From NCBI GenBank assembly GCA_035494855.1, contig DATJGR010000278.1, positions 1 through 34,935 on the forward strand: a stretch of 34,935 bases of DNA. The letters run 5' to 3'. The notes below the pieces were generated by a model. It saw only the letters and a list, made by a program, of their open reading frames with translations, did not search any database and had not been told where the DNA came from. Made by a program: the position numbers and the translations under genes. This DNA is from DATJGR01 sp035494855. GTDB lineage: Bacteria > Pseudomonadota > Gammaproteobacteria > Pseudomonadales > Azotimanducaceae. How positions within the stretch are numbered: the stretch's first letter is position 1; each line of letters opens with the position of its first letter. Below are positions 15,016-22,382 of the stretch, piece by piece.

Positions 15016-16635
15016 CTAGTTCGTCATCCGCCGAAACACCACCGGCTGTTCGATGCCCTGGCTGCGCAGGTAGTCGTCGTAGCTGCCTTTGAAGTCGACG
15101 ATCCCATCCGGCGTCATCTCGATGATGCGCGTCGCCAGCGACGCGACGAACTCGCGGTCGTGGCTGACGAAAATCAGCGTGCCGGGATAATTTTCGAGCG
15201 CCAGGTTCAAGGACTCGATCGATTCCATGTCGAGGTGGTTCGTCGGTTCGTCCATCAGCAGGATGTTGGGCTTGCGCAGCATCAGCTTGCCGAACAGCAT
15301 GCGGCCTTCTTCGCCGCCTGAAATCACCTTGACCGACTTGTTGCTGTCTTCCTTCGAGAACAGCAGGCGCCCCAGTGTGGCGCGCAGTGTCTGTTCGTCG
15401 TCGTTCTTCTGCTTCCACTGCCGCATCCACTCGAACAACGTCGTGTCGACGGCGAAGTCGTCGCTGCGATCCTGCGCGACGTAGCCGATCTCGACGTTCG
15501 CAGACCACTTTACGATGCCGCGGTCGGGTTCCAGTTGGCCGACGAGGCATTTGAGCAGTGTGGTCTTGCCGATGCCGTTCGGCCCGATGATCGCGATGCG
15601 CTCGCCGACCTCCACCATCAGGTCGAAGTTCTCGAACAGCGGTGCGTCGTAGCCCTTCGTCAGACCTTCTAGTTCCAGCGCCAGCCGGTACAGTTTCTTG
15701 TCCTGGTCGAAACGGATGTACGGACTCACGCGACTGCTCGGCTTCACCTCTTCGAGTTCGATCTTCTCGAGCTGACGGGCGCGCGATGTCGCTTGTCTCG
15801 CCTTCGATGCATTCGCCGAGAATCGGCTGACGAATGCCTGCAGATCAGCGATCTGCGCTTTCTTCTTCGCGTTGTTCAGCAGCATGCGTTCGCGCACTTG
15901 CGTCGACGCAGTCATGTACTGGTCGTAGTTGCCGGGGTAGACGCGCAACTCGCCGTAGTCGAGGTCGGCCATGTGCGTGCACACGCTGTTCAGGAAGTGG
16001 CGATCGTGCGAGATGATCACCATCGTGCAGTTGCGCTCGTTGAGAACGCCTTCGAGCCAGCGGATCGCGTTGATGTCGAGGTTGTTGGTCGGTTCGTCGA
16101 GCAGCAATACGTCCGGATCGCCGAACAGCGCCTGCGCGAGCAACACGCGCAGCTTCCAGCCGGGTGCGACGCCGCTCATCAGACCTTCGTGCTGTTCGAG
16201 CGGAATACCGACGCCGAGCAACAGTTCGCCGGCGCGCGCTTCGGCGGTGTAGCCGTCGAGTTCCGAAAACTCGATCTCGAGGTCTGCCACCCGCATGCCA
16301 TCGTCTTCGCTCATGTGCGGCAGCGCATAGATACGGTCGCGTTCCTGCTTCACGCGCCACAGTTGCGCATGACCCATGATGACGGTGTCGAGCACACGGA
16401 ATTCTTCGAACGCGAACTGGTCCTGGCGCAGTTTGCCGAGACGCACGTCGGCTTCGATCGACACGTTGCCCGACGTCGGTGCCATGTCGCCGCCGAGGAT
16501 CTTCATGAACGTCGACTTTCCGGAGCCATTGGCGCCGATCAGGCCATAGCGGTTGCCCTGTCCGAACTTGACCGAGACGTTTTCGAACAACGGCTTGGCG
16601 CCGAACTGAATCGTGAGGTTTGCAGTGGAAATCAC
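15016..16635 (-). CDS. ybiT: ABC-F family ATPase YbiT
   Basis: This 539-residue soluble protein has two ABC ATPase domains and no membrane segment, as in ribosome-associated ABC-F factors. It matches E. coli YbiT closely along its length: FGAKPLFENVSVKFG, GANGSGKSTFMKILGG, GKLRQDQFAFEEF, DLDYGELRVYPGNYDQYM and KLMLRKPNILLMDEPTNHLDMES. Walker A motifs are GANGSGKST and GPNGIGKTT; signatures are SGVAPGWKLR (degenerate, as in YbiT) and SGGEEGR. Both Walker B glutamates are present. ABC-F proteins act at the ribosomal E site. Start is GTG at 16635, aligned with the YbiT N-terminus. It is convergent with DUF2058 with no gap. Confidence 0.95.
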   Translation of the reverse strand: MISTANLTIQFGAKPLFENVSVKFGQGNRYGLIGANGSGKSTFMKILGGDMAPTSGNVSIEADVRLGKLRQDQFAFEEFRVLDTVIMGHAQLWRVKQERDRIYALPHMSEDDGMRVADLEIEFSELDGYTAEARAGELLLGVGIPLEQHEGLMSGVAPGWKLRVLLAQALFGDPDVLLLDEPTNNLDINAIRWLEGVLNERNCTMVIISHDRHFLNSVCTHMADLDYGELRVYPGNYDQYMTASTQVRERMLLNNAKKKAQIADLQAFVSRFSANASKARQATSRARQLEKIELEEVKPSSRVSPYIRFDQDKKLYRLALELEGLTKGYDAPLFENFDLMVEVGERIAIIGPNGIGKTTLLKCLVGQLEPDRGIVKWSANVEIGYVAQDRSDDFAVDTTLFEWMRQWKQKNDDEQTLRATLGRLLFSKEDSNKSVKVISGGEEGRMLFGKLMLRKPNILLMDEPTNHLDMESIESLNLALENYPGTLIFVSHDREFVASLATRIIEMTPDGIVDFKGSYDDYLRSQGIEQPVVFRRMTN

Positions 16636-16670
16636 GGATGTTCCATCGAAAAGTGATTGGGAAAATCGCC

Positions 16671-16685
16671 GATCCGGACCGGATC
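16671..16685. repeat. Perfect 15-base palindrome upstream of ybiT
   Basis: GATCCGG A CCGGATC is a perfect inverted repeat with 7-base arms and a one-base centre, 36 bases upstream of the ybiT start codon. A hairpin is unlikely with so short a centre, so a dimeric regulator site is a fair guess. No known operator was recognised. Confidence 0.5.
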
Positions 16686-16760
16686 GGGCCGCAGCGGGCC
16701 TAAAGCGGGCGCCCTTGTATCACTTTCGGAGGTCCGACGCCAACGATGCGTCGGAGAGGG

Positions 16761-17102
16761 TTAGACGAGCGCGCCGATCAATGCGCCGATCACACCGATG
16801 ACGATGCTCGCGAACAGCGTGCGGCGCGCGAGCGAGACGGTGCCGTCGTGCGCGGTGCGCAACTCGAGCAGTATCGGCGCGAGCGTGTTGTACACCCGCA
16901 CGCGAATCACTTCGCGGCTGCGGCGGTCGTCGGCCGAGTCGCCGGCACGTTGCGCCAGCTGCTTCGCAACCGACTTGAGCAACCGTTCGGCCTCGGCGAT
17001 GCGGCGCTGCCGGTTCGATCCGATCTCGAGCGATATCAACGGATTGCGCAATGCCCGATTCAGATCGAGCAACAGATCTGCATCGGATTCGATCGACGAC
17101 AC
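16761..17102 (-). CDS. Unknown tail-anchored-like small protein
   Basis: A 113-residue protein has a soluble helical part, rich in Leu, Arg and Glu (LLLDLNRALRNPLISLEIG, RIAEAERLLKSVAKQLAQRAG), and a single hydrophobic segment at its very end (TLFASIVIGVIGALIGALV). That layout is of a C-terminal membrane anchor with a cytoplasmic helical domain. Start is GTG at 17102 with AAGGAG eight bases upstream. It precedes ybiT by 125 bases on the same strand and could be read with it. I do not recognise the family. Confidence 0.7.
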   Translation of the reverse strand: MSSIESDADLLLDLNRALRNPLISLEIGSNRQRRIAEAERLLKSVAKQLAQRAGDSADDRRSREVIRVRVYNTLAPILLELRTAHDGTVSLARRTLFASIVIGVIGALIGALV

Positions 17103-17249
17103 GGTGACGCTCCTTTCATTTCCGCTACTGCTTGCGCGGCGCGTCCGTGTGCCCGCAGGTCATTTCACAAGGCTACCATCGCGGGCCTGCAGGGCACCGG
17201 CGGCTACCGCCAAAGATGAACGCCGTCACGAAACCGGAGCCAACCACCG

Positions 17250-17870
17250 CTAGGAGGTGGTGATCAGGCGGGTCGCATAAGCAATCGTGGCGCGCGTCAG
17301 CGCGTGACGGCGACGGAAGTTCTCAGCCGCTTCCGGCGGCGGTTCGCGAGACACCTGCCACGATTCGAGTCCGTCGTACCACGTGCACAACAGCATGAGT
17401 CCCGCGGCGACGCTACGATCGCGCAGGCGGAACAGACCTTGCGGTTCCGCTCGATACGCAGTCGCCGATTCGAACGTGGTCCATGCCTCGAGCGACAACT
17501 GCGCGACCGCGTCGACGTCGGCGTTGTCGACGTCGAAAAAGCGGAACACGTAGAGGCCCGCGCGGGTCAACTCGTGCGCTGCGGCGGGTCGCACGGTCGG
17601 TTCGAGCAGATGCTGTTCGACGATGCTGGCGGGCGCACCGGCGATGTGCGCGTTCAACGCTTCGACGTGATCGATTGCCGCGTCTGCAAACGTCATCAGC
17701 ACCAGTTCGTTCGAACCGATTCCGAACAACCCGGACCACGCACCCCACCGTTTCACCCCGGCGTCCGCCAGTGCGGGAAGCGTCGCGGCCGTGAGTTGGT
17801 CGAACAGCGGTTGCCAGTTGCGCTGCGCACCTTTCAGCCGCGAGTAGCAGTACGTCGGACCGGCTTCCAT
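17250..17870 (-). CDS. Unknown protein with NIPSNAP/EthD-like repeats
   Basis: A 206-residue protein starts at ATG 17870, overlapping the stop of the PPOX-type gene by one base (TGATG), so translation is coupled. It seems built of two alpha/beta ferredoxin-like halves: one around GVKRWGAWSGLFGIGSNELVLMTF (about 40-65), the other around AGLYVFRFFDVDNAD (about 108-122) and WYDGLESW. Such dimeric alpha-beta barrels include NIPSNAP and EthD proteins, but I am not sure of the assignment. Pairing with a flavin/F420 split-barrel suggests it joins the same unknown pathway. Confidence 0.72.
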   Translation of the reverse strand: MEAGPTYCYSRLKGAQRNWQPLFDQLTAATLPALADAGVKRWGAWSGLFGIGSNELVLMTFADAAIDHVEALNAHIAGAPASIVEQHLLEPTVRPAAAHELTRAGLYVFRFFDVDNADVDAVAQLSLEAWTTFESATAYRAEPQGLFRLRDRSVAAGLMLLCTWYDGLESWQVSREPPPEAAENFRRRHALTRATIAYATRLITTS

Positions 17871-18322
17871 CAGAGCGACTCCCAAGCGATCGGTCGCGCC
17901 GACCAGGCGGCATGACGCGTCGGACGCAGGTGCAGCAGCGTCGGAGCACCTTTGAAGACATCGACCGACGCGTATTGCGGGTACTTTCCGCGCAGCGCGG
18001 CGACGATCCGCTGCAACGTCTGCCCATCGGGCTCTGTGACGACTGCTGCGGTAGCGTCGATGCGTACCCACCATAGCCGGTCCCAGTCGTCGTCGTACTG
18101 GTCGAGCAGCAGGCTCACCGACGCGTCGGCAGCGACATTGCGCATCCGTTGGAGAACGCCGTCGCGCTTCGGTTTGCCGTCGATTGGCGAATAAATTGCG
18201 CCGTCGAGCGCCACGAACACGACTGGAACGAGGTGGGGCTGACGCTGAGGACCGACGCTCGCGAGCCGACCGATCGGCCACACGTCGAGCAGGTGGAACA
18301 GTTGCCGTTGACCCAGTTGCAC
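17870..18322 (-). CDS. PPOX-class probable F420-dependent oxidoreductase
   Basis: This 150-residue split-barrel protein resembles the TIGR03668 (Rv0121c-like) group: RLASVGPQRQPHLVPVVFVALDGAIYSPIDGKPKR, then LLLDQYDDDWDRLWWVRID and KYPQYA. This group is predicted to bind coenzyme F420, though FMN is possible. Start is GTG at 18322 with AGGGG about seven bases upstream. It is divergent, 57 bases apart, from a luciferase-like oxidoreductase of an F420-type subgroup and coupled to an unknown gene downstream. Confidence 0.86.
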   Translation of the reverse strand: MQLGQRQLFHLLDVWPIGRLASVGPQRQPHLVPVVFVALDGAIYSPIDGKPKRDGVLQRMRNVAADASVSLLLDQYDDDWDRLWWVRIDATAAVVTEPDGQTLQRIVAALRGKYPQYASVDVFKGAPTLLHLRPTRHAAWSARPIAWESL

Positions 18323-18379
18323 GCATCAGCCCCTCGATGGCAGCGTAGTATAGAACCGCAATCAGGAAGGGGCTCTCGA

Positions 18380-19243
18380 ATGGCATTCGCAAACGAACGC
18401 GCACACTTCGGCATCACGATGTTCCCCACGGACTATTCGATTCAGCCGGTCGAGCTCGCCCGCGCGGTCGAAGAACGCGGTTTCGATTCGTTGTTTTTTC
18501 CCGAACACACGCACATACCGACCAGTCGCAAAACACCATTCCCGGGCGGCGGCGAACTGCCGAAGCACTATTCGCACACGCACGACCCGTTCGTCGCCTT
18601 CGGTGCGTGCGCGGCGGTGACGAAGCGGATCCGTCTCGGCACCGGCATCTGTCTGGTGATCCAGCGCGATCCCATCACGCTCGCGAAGGAAATCGCGTCG
18701 GTGGACAGCTTATCAAACGGCCGCTTCGTACTCGGTATCGGCGCGGGCTGGAACCGCGAGGAGATGTCCAACCACGGGGCCGACTACGCGAATCGCTGGC
18801 GCCTGGTGCGCGAAAAGGTCCTCGCGATGAAGGCGATCTGGACGCAGGACGAAGCGGAGTTTCACGGCAAGTTCGTCGACTTCGACCCGATCTGGTCGTA
18901 TCCGAAGCCGGCTCAGCGCGGCGGCCCGCCGGTATGGATCGGCGCGAACTCGAAGTGGGTGTTCGATCGCATCGCGGAGTACGCGGACGGGTGGATGCCG
19001 ATTGGCGGACTCGGGTCGGGGAACCTCGAGCGGCTGAAGGCGGCCTGCGAAGCGCGGGGGCGCAAAGTGGAAGACATCACCCTCGCACTGTTCGGCGCGC
19101 CGACGTCGAAGGAAACGCTGCTGGGCCGGATCGGCCAGGGGTTCGACGAACTGATTTTCAATCTGGACTCGGAACCCGCCGACGCGGTGCTGCCGAAACT
19201 GGATCGGTTGGCGAACCTGGTCGCGTCCGTTCGAAAGGGCTGA
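18380..19243 (+). CDS. LLM class F420-dependent-type oxidoreductase
   Basis: This 287-residue luciferase-like TIM barrel is of the TIGR03619-type group, in which many members use coenzyme F420. Landmarks are FGITMFPTDYSIQPVELARAVEERGFDSLFFPEHTH, RIRLGTGICLVIQRDP, ASVDSLSNGRFVLGIGAGWNREEM and GPPVWIGANS. ATG at 18380 has AAGGGG eight bases upstream; TATAGA at 18349-18354 could serve as a -10 element. Divergent from the PPOX-type pair, it probably belongs to the same pathway. Actual cofactor (F420 or FMN) and substrate are not decided by the sequence. Confidence 0.88.
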   Translation: MAFANERAHFGITMFPTDYSIQPVELARAVEERGFDSLFFPEHTHIPTSRKTPFPGGGELPKHYSHTHDPFVAFGACAAVTKRIRLGTGICLVIQRDPITLAKEIASVDSLSNGRFVLGIGAGWNREEMSNHGADYANRWRLVREKVLAMKAIWTQDEAEFHGKFVDFDPIWSYPKPAQRGGPPVWIGANSKWVFDRIAEYADGWMPIGGLGSGNLERLKAACEARGRKVEDITLALFGAPTSKETLLGRIGQGFDELIFNLDSEPADAVLPKLDRLANLVASVRKG

Positions 19244-19282
19244 TCATGGGGATCAGCCGGCGCTGATCGTTCCGATCAGCGC
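19238..19282. terminator. Nested inverted repeats, probable bidirectional terminator
   Basis: Four alternating arms of GCTGATC/GATCAGC lie in 45 bases: 19238-19245, 19251-19258, 19260-19269 and 19273-19282. The last two form a 10-base perfect stem (GCGCTGATCG with CGATCAGCGC) with a three-base loop; arms 1-2 and 2-3 can also pair. The stop codon of the LLM gene lies inside arm 1. It separates two convergent genes. No long T run follows on either side. Confidence 0.55.
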
Positions 19283-19289
19283 GCCGAGG

Positions 19290-19490
19290 TCACTCGGCGT
19301 CGAGCGACTCTTCGTCGACCCACACGGGCGCCCACGGTTTGCAGAATGCGATGTACGCAGTGCCGTGAAGTTCGATCGGGTTGCGCGGTTCGGATTCGTC
19401 GCCTTTCGACAGCGACCAGGCGCCCATGTGCGCCATACCATTTTTGTTGTCGCGACTCTTCGACCATCCGTTGCCGTGAAGCTCGGCCAT
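19290..19490 (-). CDS. Small protein of unknown function
   Basis: A 66-residue soluble protein starts at ATG 19490 with AAAGGG seven bases upstream. It is rich in Trp, Gly, Lys and Asp/Glu (ELHGNGWSKSRDNKNGMAHMGAWSL, IELHGTAYIAFCKPWAPVWVDEE) and has one cysteine. Two similar phrases, ELHGNGW and ELHGTAY, may be an internal repeat. I do not recognise it. It is probably monocistronic: the LLM gene converges on it and 214 bases without a gene lie between it and the OmpA-type gene upstream. Confidence 0.65.
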   Translation of the reverse strand: MAELHGNGWSKSRDNKNGMAHMGAWSLSKGDESEPRNPIELHGTAYIAFCKPWAPVWVDEESLDAE

Positions 19491-19704
19491 GTCACATCCC
19501 TTTACACAGTTGGCGGATTGAATGTAGGGGACCACCTTGCAGAAGAACGTTAACCGCGTCGCAGATTTTCGATTCATCCGGAAAGCGCTGCAAGGCCAAC
19601 TCATCTTAGCTGTATGGCACCGCCGCGCAAACCGGAACGTCCATGGCCAGTGAGAGATTTTCGCCAGCGACCGGTGACGCGTTCGACGCCGGCGCCGGAC
19701 CGGC

Positions 19705-20490
19705 CTACTGTTCGGCGGCGCTCGTTGCGACCGGAGTCGGCGGTTTGCCCGGCAGTACCACGGCCACCACTCTACGGTTGCGTTCGCGCCCCTCTTTCGT
19801 CGCGTTGGTGGCGATCGGCTTAGTTTGCCCGAACGCTTTCGTCGAAACGCGTGCGGCGTCGATGCCGAGATCGGTCACCAGCACCTGCGCAACCGCGTCC
19901 GCACGCGCCTTCGACATCTTCATGTTGTAGGACGCCCGACCTTTGTCGTCGGTATGACCTTCGATCACCACCGTCGTCTCCGGGTACTGGGTGATCAGCG
20001 CCGCAACCTCGGCCAGAGCACCGCGCGGATCGCCGATGATCTTCGAGGAGCCCGTTTCGAACGTCAGCAGCAGCGTGTACTCCTGCGCTACCGCAAGCCG
20101 AGGACGACATCCCGTCGCATCGACCGGCTCGCCGTAAGGGCTGTCTGGACAGACATCGGTCGGGCCGACCACGCCGTCGCCGTCCGGATCGACCGGGCAG
20201 CCGCGTTCGTCCACCTGCTTGCCTTGTTCCGTATCAGGACACGTGTCTGCGGTATCGACGACACCGTCGCCGTCGGTATCCGCGGGCGCATCGGTCGGTT
20301 GCGGTGCCGGGGCATCGGCCGACGCCAGTTGCGCGTCGGGCGTTTCAGTCGCCTGAGGTGGGGTCGCCCGATCGGCGTCGTCGGCCGGCGCGGTGGTGAC
20401 GATCTCCGGTGCCTGTGTCGAACGGTCGGGCAACCCTTCGCCGCATCCGAACAACGAACACAGCATCAGCCAGAACGTCAGCACGCGCAC
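19705..20490 (-). CDS. OmpA family outer-membrane lipoprotein with thrombospondin-type repeats
   Basis: This 261-residue protein starts at GTG 20490 with AGGAG six bases upstream. A lipoprotein signal ends in LFGC, so residue 16 is the likely lipidated cysteine. A Pro/Ala/Asp-rich linker (about 20-70) leads to two calcium-binding thrombospondin type 3-like units (DTDGDGVVDTADTCPD and DPDGDGVVGPTDVCPD). Then comes an OmpA C-terminal peptidoglycan-binding domain (VVIEGHTDDKGRASYNMKMSKARA, then GRERNRRV). It should sit in the outer membrane facing the periplasm and hold peptidoglycan. It follows the ABC exporter genes on the same strand but with its own ribosome site. Confidence 0.92.
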   Translation of the reverse strand: MRVLTFWLMLCSLFGCGEGLPDRSTQAPEIVTTAPADDADRATPPQATETPDAQLASADAPAPQPTDAPADTDGDGVVDTADTCPDTEQGKQVDERGCPVDPDGDGVVGPTDVCPDSPYGEPVDATGCRPRLAVAQEYTLLLTFETGSSKIIGDPRGALAEVAALITQYPETTVVIEGHTDDKGRASYNMKMSKARADAVAQVLVTDLGIDAARVSTKAFGQTKPIATNATKEGRERNRRVVAVVLPGKPPTPVATSAAEQ

Positions 20491-20522
20491 GCGGAACTCC
20501 TATTCACGTACCGCAAGATCGT

Positions 20523-22382
20523 TCATGCCGCGGTGTCCTGGAATTGTAATTCATAGAGCGTTCGATAAACCCCGGGGCGCGACAGCAGCTGCTCGTGCGT
20601 GCCCACTTCCTTCACTTCGCCATGCTGCAGTACCAGCACGCGGTCGGCTTCCTGGATCGTCTGCAATCGGTGCGCAATCACAATCGACGTGCGCCCCTTC
20701 GTCAAGACACGCAAGGCATCCTGTATCAACAATTCGGTTTCGGTGTCGATGCTGGCGGTCGCTTCGTCCAACACCAGGATTTCCGGATCAGCCGCCAGCA
20801 CGCGCGCGAACGCGAGCAATTGCCGCTGCCCTTGCGACAGATTCTGGCCGCGCTCGATCAACGGTTCGTCATAGCCGCCCGGCAATCGCATGATGAAGTC
20901 GTGCGCGTGCACGAGACGCGCGGCGGTTTCGACCTGCGCGCGGGTGATCCCGGGATTGCCGAGGCTGATGTTGTCGGCCACGCTGCCGGAGAAGACGTGG
21001 AAATCCTGCAGTACGATGCCGATGCGGCGACGCACTTCCGACGATGGAATCTGCATCAGGTCGATGTCATCGAGGAACATCTGACCGGGCGCGAAATCGT
21101 AGAAGCGCGCCAACAGTCGTATGATGGTGCTCTTGCCCGATCCGGTCGCGCCGACGATCGCGAGCTTCTCGCCCGGTTCGATGTGGAAGGTGACGTCTTT
21201 CAGCACACGTGGACCGTTCGCGTACGAGAAGTTCAGGTTCCGCACGTCGACGGCACCGCGAAGGCGCGCCGGCAACGTTGCCGGCACCGCGGGCTCGTGG
21301 ATGCGCTCGTTCCAGTCGAGTGCCTGGAAGATCCGCTCAGCGCTCGCCATAGCGCGAAACAACACGTTGTACTGTTCGCCCACCGCGACGATCGGCCGGA
21401 ACAACATATCGACGAATTGCGTGAACAACACGACGCTGCCGAGCGAGATCGTCTGCTGCAGCGCGTGGCCCCCACCGAACCAGATGATCGCGCCGACCGC
21501 CGCGGAGCCAAGGCTGTCGATGAAGGCGCCGTAGAACGTCTCGAGTTCGACCGCTCTGTTCTCTTCGCGGCGGTTCTCCTGGTTGATCTGCATGTAACGC
21601 GCGAGATTCCGATCTTCGCGACGGTTGAGCTGCACCACCTGGATGCCGGACAGGTTCTCCTGCAGGTTCTGGTTCAGCTGCGAAATGCTCTGCCGGATTG
21701 CGCGATACACCGTCCGAGTGCCGCGGCGGAACAGATAGGTTGCGACGGCGACGATCGGCACCGCCAACATCAGAATGCCGGTGAGCCGCGCGTCTATCGC
21801 GAGCATCAGCGAAAACGCGACCAGGAACGGCACGAACTCGCCGATCAGCACGCCGAATCCGGACAGCAACTGGAACAGCACTTCGATGTCGTTCGTCACG
21901 CGCGTCATCACGCGGCCAACCGCGACGTGGTCGTAGAATGCCGCCGGCCGCGTTTCGAGATGCGAGAACAGGTCGTAGCGCAGATCGCGCAGCGCGTTCA
22001 ACACTGATTTCGCGAGATACACCCGATGGTAGTGTGCAGCGATCGCCCACGCGCTCGTCGCCACCATGTACAGAACGCAGGCCGCCAACAGGTGCGTCAT
22101 GCCGGTGGAACCGGCGAACCAGTCGGTGACGGCATTCATCCCGAAGTCGGGCAACATCACCGGCCGCGTGCCCTTCAGCAGGCCGTCGATCACGACGCGT
22201 GACACGATGACCGGCATCAGAATTGCCAGCACCGACGCAACGAGCACCAGCAACCCGCTGATCGCGGCCTGTCGCCAATGCGGTCGCACCCAAACAAACA
22301 ATCGGGCGATCAAGCGCGAGTTGAACGACTTTCCCGCGAGCTCCGCGTCGAAAACCGCGTAATCGCGCGGCGGCGCATTCAT
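20523..22382 (-). CDS. ABC exporter subunit, MdlB-like (transmembrane plus ATPase)
   Basis: This half-transporter of 619 residues has a six-helix exporter domain (about 30-330) and an ATPase domain. Walker A is GATGSGKST, Walker B is ILVLDEATAS with the catalytic Glu, but the signature is NLSQGQRQ rather than LSGGQ. The same deviation is known in E. coli MdlB (LSVGQ). Its start overlaps the stop of the MdlA-like gene: TGATG with ATG at 22382, or GTGA with GTG at 22385. The two subunits should form a heterodimer in the inner membrane that exports lipids, drugs or peptides; the cargo is unknown. Confidence 0.93.
   Translation of the reverse strand: MNAPPRDYAVFDAELAGKSFNSRLIARLFVWVRPHWRQAAISGLLVLVASVLAILMPVIVSRVVIDGLLKGTRPVMLPDFGMNAVTDWFAGSTGMTHLLAACVLYMVATSAWAIAAHYHRVYLAKSVLNALRDLRYDLFSHLETRPAAFYDHVAVGRVMTRVTNDIEVLFQLLSGFGVLIGEFVPFLVAFSLMLAIDARLTGILMLAVPIVAVATYLFRRGTRTVYRAIRQSISQLNQNLQENLSGIQVVQLNRREDRNLARYMQINQENRREENRAVELETFYGAFIDSLGSAAVGAIIWFGGGHALQQTISLGSVVLFTQFVDMLFRPIVAVGEQYNVLFRAMASAERIFQALDWNERIHEPAVPATLPARLRGAVDVRNLNFSYANGPRVLKDVTFHIEPGEKLAIVGATGSGKSTIIRLLARFYDFAPGQMFLDDIDLMQIPSSEVRRRIGIVLQDFHVFSGSVADNISLGNPGITRAQVETAARLVHAHDFIMRLPGGYDEPLIERGQNLSQGQRQLLAFARVLAADPEILVLDEATASIDTETELLIQDALRVLTKGRTSIVIAHRLQTIQEADRVLVLQHGEVKEVGTHEQLLSRPGVYRTLYELQFQDTAA

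Noticed and set aside
20595..22007. Plus-strand frame of 470 codons opposite the MdlB-like gene
   Set aside because: Antisense shadow rich in His, Gln and Arg with no recognisable domain.
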